Source: UBA1161 sp002311745
GTDB lineage: Bacteria; Planctomycetota; Phycisphaerae; Tepidisphaerales; Tepidisphaeraceae
Assembly: GCA_050018415.1 (NCBI GenBank)
Contig: JBEKAB010000016.1
Span: 1-64,000, forward strand
Length of the DNA: 64,000 nucleotides
Direction: 5' to 3'
Numbering within the stretch: position 1 is the stretch's first letter; each line of letters opens with the position of its first letter. The position numbers and the translations under genes were made by a program. The notes below the pieces were generated by a model, which was given only the letters and a program-made list of their open reading frames with translations, was not told the origin of the DNA and did not search any database. Shown here piece by piece: positions 1-8,033 of the stretch.

Positions 1-162
1 AACTGTTCACGTTCCCGTCGCCTGCTACTGCTTCAATAATTGCCCTCGGAAATGCTCGCGCCTTTCCTTCACACTCCCCTGCGAACGCGGTTCCGGACAG
101 TATTGTGCGCAGCACCGCGGGTTCGCCGGTTCGCGGGTTCCCCCACTCGTCGCACCCCCATT

Positions 163-1578
163 TCACTGTAACCAAGCGGCATTTAATTCCCCCTCTGACT
201 CCTCTACACAATTGCTCCTATTGTTGCAGTACCCCTTGAAGTCCGCGAAGCCCCCGCAATCAAGACGAAAGTTGTGCTTGTAGGAGAGATTGCTCACAAG
301 GTTGAGCAGCAGCTTGCGCCGTTGCCACAAGCTGCTCCACACCCGGCGCAGAATGTGCGGCAGGGAATAAAAGTTCCCATGGCACGAAATCATTTCCTCG
401 ATGGCTCCCTCCAGAGACAACTGCTTATACCGGGCCACCGGGAAGGTCAGCGTGTAGTATTTCCAGTCTTCCGGAAACGCATCCAGAGCCACGCGCCCCT
501 CCGCTTTCATCTGGTCCCACAAGCGTGTCCCCGGCAGCGGCGTCAGAAACAGCACGTTGAGACTGTCCACGCCGTAATGGCTGGCCGCCTCGGCGATCCG
601 CCGGCCGATCCCCGGTTCATCAACGTCCAAACCAAGGATGAACGACCCCGCCACCAAAATGTTGTGCCGCTGTATCCTCCGCACCGAGGCGCGGAGATCC
701 CGGCCCTTCTGAAGATTGAACTTCTTGCCCAGCTCCGCAAGCCCCTGCGGCGTCGGCGATTCAAACCCGATGAAAACGCCCTGGCACCCGGCCTGCGCCG
801 CCAACGCCAATAGTTCTTCGTCATCCGCGAAGTTGATCGTCACCTGGGCAATCCATCGCTTCCGCAGCTTCGCCGCCGCCATCGCCCGGAACAGCTCCTT
901 GGCTCGGGCCATGTGGTCCGCCCGTGTCCCGATGAGGTTGTCGTCCACCACCAAAACATATTTCTCACGAATCGACTTGAATTCCCGCACCACGTCCGCA
1001 ATCGGACGTTGCCGGTACCGCGCGCCGTTGAACGTCGTCACGCTGCAAAAACTGCAATTCAAGGGACAGCCCCGCGTGGTCTGAATCGCCCCGAAGGCAT
1101 ACTCGCCGGCCAGCAAATCGTGCCGGGCCAGTGGAACATCGTCCATCTTGGCCAGCCCTCCGTCATACCATTGCTTCAGCCTGCCATGCCGGGCGTCCTC
1201 CAAAACCTGCGCCCAGACACCCTCCGCTTCCCCCGTGACCACCGAATCCACCCGCTTCATGGCCTCTTCTCGGCACATGGTCGCATGAATCCCTCCCATG
1301 ACGACGTCTACGCCCAGTTTCCGAAAGTGACTGGCCACCTTATAGGCCCGGCTTGCCTGTGCGGTGAAAGCGGTAATGCCCACCAGGTCCGGCCGAGCCA
1401 TGGCCTCATAGTTCGGTGCTCCCAAGTTCTCGTCAATGATCGTGACTTCCCACTCCGGCGGCGTTAGCCCGGCCAGAACCATTAGGCTCAGCGGTTTCCA
1501 CACCCGGTAACGGCTCCAGCGGCTCTCCTTGGCGATACTGACCAGCGGGTTTGAAGGATTGATCAGAAATAGACGCAT
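163..1578 (-). CDS. B12-binding radical SAM protein
   Basis: Predicted cobalamin-dependent radical SAM enzyme; substrate unknown. The first ~125 residues form a B12-binding Rossmann-type domain (MRLFLINPSNP start, VMGGIHAT, VVTGEAEG). The radical SAM core follows, with the [4Fe-4S] ligands in CPLNCSFC (Cys171, 175 and 178 counted from the chosen start) right after QTTRG. The C-terminal part resembles the extension seen in B12-binding radical SAM proteins of hopanoid, lipid or peptide modification. I chose the ATG at 1578 because the B12 domain begins there and a weak AAGGG lies upstream; an in-frame extension to 1659 adds 27 poorly conserved-looking residues. It is the left-most gene and may be a chromosomal neighbour or the last cassette of the array to its right. 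Family assignment is secure, function is not. Confidence 0.9.
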   Translation of the reverse strand: MRLFLINPSNPLVSIAKESRWSRYRVWKPLSLMVLAGLTPPEWEVTIIDENLGAPNYEAMARPDLVGITAFTAQASRAYKVASHFRKLGVDVVMGGIHATMCREEAMKRVDSVVTGEAEGVWAQVLEDARHGRLKQWYDGGLAKMDDVPLARHDLLAGEYAFGAIQTTRGCPLNCSFCSVTTFNGARYRQRPIADVVREFKSIREKYVLVVDDNLIGTRADHMARAKELFRAMAAAKLRKRWIAQVTINFADDEELLALAAQAGCQGVFIGFESPTPQGLAELGKKFNLQKGRDLRASVRRIQRHNILVAGSFILGLDVDEPGIGRRIAEAASHYGVDSLNVLFLTPLPGTRLWDQMKAEGRVALDAFPEDWKYYTLTFPVARYKQLSLEGAIEEMISCHGNFYSLPHILRRVWSSLWQRRKLLLNLVSNLSYKHNFRLDCGGFADFKGYCNNRSNCVEESEGELNAAWLQ

Positions 1579-1671
1579 GCCGTGCTTTGACCCTTGGTTA
1601 TGGATTTGTCGGTCTTGTGTTCGATATAGCGGCGATGCACCCTGCGCAGCAGGGCGCACGATTTAGCGGCG

Positions 1672-1691
1672 GTGCGTAGCACCGCGGGTTC
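1672..1691. repeat. 20-bp repeat flanking the radical SAM gene
   Basis: GTGCGTAGCACCGCGGGTTC here recurs with one mismatch at 105-124 (GTGCGCAGCACCGCGGGTTC), so the radical SAM gene is bracketed by direct copies. A small hairpin (CCCTGC-GCA-GCAGGG) lies about 30 bp to the left. Role unknown; it could be a dispersed intergenic repeat. Confidence 0.5.
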
Positions 1692-1728
1692 CCGCAGCCT
1701 CGCAGAATCGCGCTCGCTTGTCCAGTTA

Positions 1729-1936
1729 GCCCAACGCAAAATTATTCCGTGACCGCCCCGCCACACGCGCGACTCTCGACCTGCGCGTACTATACCCGCC
1801 CTGCCGCTCCTCCGCAGCGGGTGTCATTCCCAGGCGCCAGGCCGCCACTTTTTCCCTGCAAAACGCCCCTGCCAAGGCGAGACCCAATCAACTGGACGGC
1901 GCAGCGGCGCTTCGCTGGAGCGCATTTTTGTCAGGT
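1729..1936 (-). other. Candidate attC site after the cupin gene, in a gene-free stretch
   Basis: The 362 bp between the radical SAM start and the cupin stop hold no gene. Read on the minus strand, a GTTGGGC core box (1729-1735) fits the integron consensus GTTRRRY, preceded by TTGC as in canonical sites. The opposite box just beyond the cupin stop is imperfect (ACCTGAC, 1930-1936), followed by AAAAATGCGCTCCAGCG, which resembles the first arm of an attC. At about 208 bp the site is longer than usual and the inner arms are unclear, so this is a candidate only. Confidence 0.4.
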
Positions 1937-1940
1937 GTCG

Positions 1941-2375
1941 TCATTCGTATCTGTCCTTCGATCCGCCACAATTGACTGTGAACACTCGGCACAAGAACTT
2001 GTCCTCGCGCCTAATCTGGTGATACGCTCCCGGCAACACAACAATCGTGTCGCCCGGCGAAAGCGTGTGAGCTATTCCCTCGACCTCGATAATCATCCTG
2101 CCTTCCAAGAGCACGTAAATCTCCGTGCCTATCTTGTGGCAATGCCGCGTCTGCTTGGCGACCTCCGTGAACACGGCAGACTCCGTATCTCTCATCAGCA
2201 AGACCGGACACTTGCCTGAACTCGTCTGGTGACTCCACTGGCTCTCGGATGCCGCCTCCTCTTTCGAAGCATAAATTTCCGTGACGAGAATCTTCCTATC
2301 GCCGCGTGCGGGTGCATGAAGCGCCGGGTCACTCTTGGCCGCCTGCAAACTGAATAGGATTGCTGGTGGGTTCAT
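1941..2375 (-). CDS. Cupin-domain protein (cassette gene)
   Basis: Small single-domain cupin of 144 aa. The C-terminal half shows the double motif: HCHKIGTEIYVLLEGRM supplies the metal-binding His-x-His and Glu, and PGDTIVVLPGAYHQI supplies the second-motif His. Such proteins are metal-dependent isomerases, dioxygenases or simple binding proteins; nothing here fixes the substrate. I took the ATG at 2375; the in-frame GTG at 2402 would start inside the recombination core site. It lies 43 bp after a GTTAGGC box and is followed by another GTTGGGC box, so it behaves as an integron cassette gene. No promoter is visible. Confidence 0.8.
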   Translation of the reverse strand: MNPPAILFSLQAAKSDPALHAPARGDRKILVTEIYASKEEAASESQWSHQTSSGKCPVLLMRDTESAVFTEVAKQTRHCHKIGTEIYVLLEGRMIIEVEGIAHTLSPGDTIVVLPGAYHQIRREDKFLCRVFTVNCGGSKDRYE

Positions 2376-2417
2376 GTGGATGTGCGCGATGGCACCTAAC
2401 ACAGATTAGGCGTCCCC

Positions 2418-2638
2418 GCCTAACACCCCCAATACCCTCCGGCCACTTGCACAACCTGCCCGCAAAAGCGGGAGTGGAGAATTCCTACCTCTTGCTGCGC
2501 CACTGGTGTACAGCCGCCGAGCGTTCTTGTCACGGAATCCTCGCCGGATCGCCAGAAAATCCTCACCCTACAGCCCATCCATAGGACTGCGGGCGCCCTT
2601 CGTTCCCTGTCCCAGTTTGTCCCGTCCTGAGTTTATCC
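2418..2638 (-). other. attC-like cassette junction, long form A
   Basis: On the minus strand the stretch ends in GTTAGGC (2418-2424), 43 bp before the cupin start. Its body aligns over most of its length with 3071-3284: shared blocks include TCTGGCGATCCG, ATTCCGTGACAAGAACGC, GGAATTCTCC and CCGCTTTTGCGGGCA. A second box, GTTAGGT, lies at 2394-2400. No clean partner box is visible near the upstream gene stop, so the left limit is approximate. Read as an attC of an integron array, or a repeat family that co-travels with the cassettes. Confidence 0.5.
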
Positions 2639-3049
2639 TTAGTGTGACCAGTATCTTCGAACCAACCATGCGAGCGCAACGACGATCACACCGATGACAA
2701 GGATGCGTGCGATCCGATGCCAACCCTCCCGAGTGCTGAGTCCAAGCTGCCACCAATCCAAACCGGCTCTCCAATCCTCGGGGTCCGCCAGAAAGCCGGC
2801 CACCAATTTCTTCGCGTCGTCCGTGCTGATATAAGGCCCAAGACACCAAATCGAACCATCGGGCAGCTGGCGCTGTACGGTAAATTCGCCCGATATCCCA
2901 AACAGCGCCAGAGATCCCTTTTCTGGCAGCGTAAACACGAGATCCAGTTCACCCTCGGGCAACGCGTCGATAGCGCGGACGTATGCGTCCCCTTCCGCCG
3001 CCACCCCGTTGATCATGTATGTTACCACTTCAGGCATCGCATTTATCAT
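2639..3049 (-). CDS. Small membrane-anchored protein of unknown function (cassette gene)
   Basis: 136-aa protein I do not recognise. The first ~110 residues look soluble and mixed alpha/beta (VFTLPEKGSLALFGISG, PDGSIWCLGPYIS). A single C-terminal hydrophobic helix (IARILVIGVIVVALAWLV) is followed by a basic tail, RRYWSH, giving a tail-anchored topology with the bulk in the cytoplasm. The start could be the ATG at 3049 or 3037; both lie within 45 bp of a GTTAGGC box, as expected for a cassette. No partner gene suggests a role. Confidence 0.6.
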   Translation of the reverse strand: MINAMPEVVTYMINGVAAEGDAYVRAIDALPEGELDLVFTLPEKGSLALFGISGEFTVQRQLPDGSIWCLGPYISTDDAKKLVAGFLADPEDWRAGLDWWQLGLSTREGWHRIARILVIGVIVVALAWLVRRYWSH

Positions 3050-3070
3050 CTATCAACGTTTACACGGACC

Positions 3071-3284
3071 CGCCTAACATCCCCACCACGGTTTGGTCAG
3101 CTCCACAACTTGCCCGCAAAAGCGGTGGCGGAGAATTCCCAACGCTTGCAGCGCAAATCGTGTACCGCCCTCTGGCGTTCTTGTCACGGAATTTTCGGCG
3201 GATCGCCAGATTATCCTCGCTTTGCATCCCACCCAAGGGATTGCGGGCGCGGTTCGGCCGCTCGTCCGCGCTGGGTGGTTAGAC
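3071..3284 (-). other. attC-like cassette junction, long form B
   Basis: Bounded on the minus strand by GTCTAAC (3278-3284, fits RYYYAAC) and GTTAGGC (3071-3077, fits GTTRRRY). The ends continue to pair (CCACCC against GGTGGGG), as in attC arms. At 214 bp it exceeds typical sites. It overlaps the last 25 codons of the upstream gene and is a diverged copy of the junction at 2418-2638. Confidence 0.6.
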
Positions 3285-3729
3285 TGCGCCTCTGGGTGAC
3301 ACCGAACACATCGCGATTCTCAGGGGCGCCGACGATCGTACCGATGAGGTGGTGAAACCAGCTCTCAGACACCTTCAAAACGAACTCAGGTGCACCGCCT
3401 GCGCGGACAGACAGATGACGTGGATCGTCGTCTGCCATGAACTCTATATCGATTGGCAGCTCACCTTCGTGGACGAGTTCGCAGCGGAACCACTTGTAGA
3501 AAATGTGTTCGATCGGGTGACACTCCCCGCGATACTCTGCCGACAAACGAACCGAATGCGCCGTCCGGAGAAACCGCTCGAAAGCATCTCGGTCGCCGAC
3601 GGCCTTGCGATCCGGGAAGCGCTTCCGAGCCGTGGCCGCCACGGCGACCAGAGCGGTGAGGAATGCCCCCTCGCGGCGACCGCTCTTCCAGAGAAGGAGC
3701 GCGTCATCGACTCGTGCTTGCACGCTCAT
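3211..3729 (-). CDS. Protein of unknown function (cassette gene)
   Basis: 172-aa protein without a recognised family. It starts MSVQARVDDALLLWKSGR, and the N-terminal half is helical and Arg-rich (ALVAVAATARKRFP); the middle has FRCELVHEGELP and a stretch of acidic and aromatic residues. The ATG at 3729 is preceded by AGAGG at good spacing and lies 18 bp after the GTTAGGC end of the attC at 3747-3848. The C-terminal 25 codons run into the next junction, so the stop may have shifted when the cassette formed. No hydrophobic segment or signal peptide. Confidence 0.6.
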   Translation of the reverse strand: MSVQARVDDALLLWKSGRREGAFLTALVAVAATARKRFPDRKAVGDRDAFERFLRTAHSVRLSAEYRGECHPIEHIFYKWFRCELVHEGELPIDIEFMADDDPRHLSVRAGGAPEFVLKVSESWFHHLIGTIVGAPENRDVFGVTQRRSLTTQRGRAAEPRPQSLGWDAKRG

Positions 3730-3746
3730 CGGATCGCCTCTACCCG

Positions 3747-3848
3747 GCCTAACGCAAAGGTCAGCGACGGGAGCCAGCCGCCGATGACGTCCGTATTTCA
3801 CTCTGAGCGAAACGGCTGGCGCTCGTTCGCTGCACCGCCTTGTTGGGT
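3747..3848 (-). other. Integron attC recombination site
   Basis: Canonical 102-bp attC. On the minus strand it runs from ACCCAAC (RYYYAAC, 3842-3848) through AAGGCGGTGCAGCG to CGCTGACCTTTGC and GTTAGGC (GTTRRRY, 3747-3753). The inner arms CAGCGAACGAGCGCCAGCCG and CGGCTGGCTCCCGTCGCTG form a long imperfect hairpin with unpaired bases. The first box overlaps the TGA stop of the upstream gene, and the next gene starts 18 bp beyond the second box. Confidence 0.9.
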
Positions 3849-4351
3849 CATTTCTTCTTTCGCTTCTTCTGTGTCTTTGGCTTGCGCTTGGCGAGAGCAT
3901 CCTCAATCTGCCTCGCGGTGATGACGTGGTCCTGAGGTATCCGAAGAATCATCTCCTCAAAGTATTCCCCGTCTTTGGAGTGCCCGCGAACAATCAACTC
4001 GAGCGGGTCGGAGGGTCTGTCGCCCTTCCTGATACCATCAGAACGAGCCTTGATGATAGCGGTAATCAACTCGACAACGCTCGTAACGAAAGTGAGTCCC
4101 GCCGTAGTGACGGCCAAATAAACCAGAAGCTCTGGGCCACTCTCATGCTCCTCAAACCGGCAGTGGACGTCTGACAAATCGGCGCTAGCCATGTACTCAT
4201 CGATGAGCCGATAAGCCTGAGGAGAATGCTCCCGATGGAAGCAACCTGACGCGACTCTCACTTTGATAGAAACGGGCACAACGCCGTTGGTCTTCGTGCG
4301 TTCAAAATCCTCCATACGCTTCCGAAACTCTGAGTGCCAGGCGGTATCCAT
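3848..4351 (-). CDS. Protein of unknown function (cassette gene)
   Basis: 167-aa protein starting MDTAWHSEFRKRMEDFERTK. There is a hydrophobic segment around residues 83-102 (LLVYLAVTTAGLTFVTSVVEL), then a soluble part with VRGHSKDGEYFEEMILRIP and a strongly basic Lys/Arg tail. The layout resembles small effector-associated proteins with one membrane helix, but I do not recognise a family. The TGA stop is fused to the attC core box. A GTTGGGC box lies 42 bp upstream of the ATG, completing the cassette. A longer in-frame upstream extension has no supporting start signal. Confidence 0.65.
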   Translation of the reverse strand: MDTAWHSEFRKRMEDFERTKTNGVVPVSIKVRVASGCFHREHSPQAYRLIDEYMASADLSDVHCRFEEHESGPELLVYLAVTTAGLTFVTSVVELITAIIKARSDGIRKGDRPSDPLELIVRGHSKDGEYFEEMILRIPQDHVITARQIEDALAKRKPKTQKKRKKK

Positions 4352-4392
4352 AGACGTGTGCAGTGGACAGCTAACAATGATTACACCGATCC

Positions 4393-4460
4393 GCCCAACA
4401 CCCCCAATACGGATTGGAGAGTCGCACAACATGCCCGCAAAAGCGGGGGCGGAGCGAACT
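4393..4460 (-). repeat. Third copy of the cassette-junction repeat (partial)
   Basis: The plus strand reads GCCCAACACCCCCAATAC, and further on GCACAACATGCCCGC then AAAAGCGGGGGCGGAG, matching the right-hand 60 bp of the junctions at 2418 and 3071. It carries a GTTGGGC core on the minus strand (4393-4399). The left two thirds of the repeat are absent, so either the attC is shorter here or the cassette to its right has decayed. Confidence 0.5.
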
Positions 4461-4972
4461 AAAGGTGACGCGCGAACGAAGGTGACGCGAACCCTTAATG
4501 CCCAAGGCAAGCCAACCGCAGCATTTAGCACGGCGATTATAGCGCATCGCCCGCCGCCCAACAGCGGCTTATTATCCGCTGCATGCGCATGGCCAACAAG
4601 CGGGGGGACAGTTCTCGACACCTGGGCCCACGCTTTCACACAGGGCCTCTTCAGACGTGAAGGTTTTCCATATTTTTCTCGTATCCCAAATCCAGCCAAC
4701 AGCTTACGCGTTTTCGGCCCATTTCCCGGGCCGCTCGCTTCACGACTTACAACCCAAAACGGCGATATTGCGCCAAAAACCGCTTCGCTAATCTCACTTC
4801 CAGTTCGGTCCGAGCGCCCGGGGAAAAAGTTTTTTGAAAATGGTGAATGTTTTCAGCGCAACTTCACGCAGCAGCAAGCGATACAGCTCTCTTTCAAGCT
4901 GTTCTCATAGTGCGCGCAGCCGACGCACAAACATCACGCAGCCCCGTGCAAAAGCGGGACTTACGGCAAAGC
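4461..4972. other. Gene-free stretch between the cassette array and lepA
   Basis: No convincing coding region. It contains a tandem pair AAAGGTGACGCG/GAAGGTGACGCG (about 4464-4492), a GCCCAAC box (4556-4562) next to a perfect CAGCGG/CCGCTG hairpin (about 4562-4581), and near 4930-4950 a degenerate GTGCAAAAGCGGG echo of the junction repeat. There is no integrase gene or attI that I can identify. It may be the remains of older cassettes. Confidence 0.5.
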
Positions 4973-6760
<1,788 letters not shown>

Positions 6761-6770
6761 AACCTCGTTT

Positions 6771-7727
6771 TCACGGCCTCGTCGCCGGCGATGAGGCCGC
6801 CGGCGCCGCCGGCGCCGACAGAAGCTGGTACGGATTATCCGCCGCCGTCACCCCGAACACCTCGACTTTTTGGATCGTCGTCGGCTCCTTGGGCGTGCCA
6901 CGCTGTGGATCGGCGATCGGCGAATTTTCGATCTTCCGCACCGCCTCCATCCCCTGCACCACCTTGGCAAACGCCGTATAGTGACGGTCCAGCGCCGCCG
7001 TCTGCTTGTAATCCAGGCAGATGAAGAACTGGCTGCCGGCGCTGTTGGCGTATTGCGACCGCGGCCAAATCCCCATCGACGGGTCCTCGTTGGGATCGCC
7101 GCTGCGCGCCATGGACAGCACGCCCTCCGTATGCGGCTTGCCGTTGAATTCCGCCTCAACGTGATACCCCGGTCCGCCCATCCCCGTGCCCATCGGATCG
7201 CCCCCCTGAATCACAAACCCCGGCACCACCCGGTGAAACACCAGCCCATCGTAATACCCCTCGCTGGCCAACGCCAAAAACGAATCCACCGTGTGCGGAG
7301 CCGCGTCGTAATAAAACACCACCGTCATCGGTCCGGCGTCCGTCCGCATGACCGCGTATTGCAGCGGCGCCACCCGCCGCACCGCCAACCTATCGTCCTG
7401 CATCCGCAGCTCGATCACCAGCGGCACGCCCAGAAAGTCCTTCGGCACCCCCGACGCCAGCGGCGTTCCCCGCGGCAAGGCATACACCACAAACGTCCCC
7501 TCCTCCTCCAACGCCGGAAACATTTCCAGCAAATCCACCGTCGCCCCCGCCTTGGCGTCCGTCGACGATTTCGACTTCATCAGCTTCCCCGAAAAATCCG
7601 TCATCTCCAGGGTCACGTCCTGCTTCGACGCCACCGTCACCGACACCGCCTGCTGCGGCGCGTACCACATCTTCTGCGGCACCAGCACCGAAAACAAAAT
7701 GGAGATCACGCTAATCGCCGAATGCAT
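6771..7727 (-). CDS. Secreted or periplasmic cyclophilin-type peptidyl-prolyl isomerase
   Basis: 318-aa protein with a hydrophobic N-terminus (HSAISVISILFSVLVPQ) consistent with a signal peptide. Residues ~25-120 form an extra domain without an obvious match. The cyclophilin domain follows: VDSFLALASEGYYDGLVFHRVVPGF, IQGGDPMGTGMGGPGY, EGVLSMAR, AGSQFFICL. The FHR Arg and the Q-F-F-I core expected in the active site are present. It should catalyse prolyl isomerisation of exported proteins. The C-terminus is Ala/Pro-rich. The ATG at 7727 has AAGGAG at ideal spacing. It lies upstream of lepA in the same direction. Confidence 0.88.
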   Translation of the reverse strand: MHSAISVISILFSVLVPQKMWYAPQQAVSVTVASKQDVTLEMTDFSGKLMKSKSSTDAKAGATVDLLEMFPALEEEGTFVVYALPRGTPLASGVPKDFLGVPLVIELRMQDDRLAVRRVAPLQYAVMRTDAGPMTVVFYYDAAPHTVDSFLALASEGYYDGLVFHRVVPGFVIQGGDPMGTGMGGPGYHVEAEFNGKPHTEGVLSMARSGDPNEDPSMGIWPRSQYANSAGSQFFICLDYKQTAALDRHYTAFAKVVQGMEAVRKIENSPIADPQRGTPKEPTTIQKVEVFGVTAADNPYQLLSAPAAPAASSPATRP

Positions 7728-7800
7728 AGTTGGACTCCTTGTCGTGGCTCGCAAAGTAACGGAAAAACGAACTTGATGAAAGTTGCTGGTCGCTGGCGTG

Positions 7801-8009
7801 CGCCCAAACTTTTGGGCGACCAACCTTTCCTCCTCCCCCAGTACGCTGGGGGAGGAAAGAGGTGGGGGTTTTGTTCGAGGGGCGCTGGATAGTCGGATCG
7901 CCCTCACCGCCGCAACTGTCAAACCCCCACCCAACCCTCCCCCGGACGTACCGGGGGAGGGCAAGAGTTCACGTGGCTTCGATTGATGTGTGCCCGAAAA
8001 ATTGGGCAC
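7801..8009. repeat. Cluster of strong hairpins in a 306-bp gene-free gap
   Basis: Four inverted repeats are nested. CGCCCAAA-CT-TTTGGGCG is at 7801-7818. A perfect 10-bp stem CCTCCCCCAG/CTGGGGGAGG with a TACG loop is at 7832-7855. A perfect 11-bp stem CCCTCCCCCGG/CCGGGGGAGGG is at 7935-7961. GTGCCC/GGGCAC closes at 7990-8009. The two middle stems are bracketed by long-range arms GGTGGGGGTTTTG (7861-7873) and CAAACCCCCACC (7920-7932). Symmetry suggests a MITE-like or REP-like element rather than two terminators, since no T-tract follows the stems. Confidence 0.65.
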
Positions 8010-8033
8010 GCCCGCAAGGGACATGGCCTGCCT

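Noticed and set aside
4440..4950. An integron integrase or attI in the gap before lepA
   Set aside because: No reading frame with tyrosine-recombinase motifs on either strand; only repeat fragments are present.
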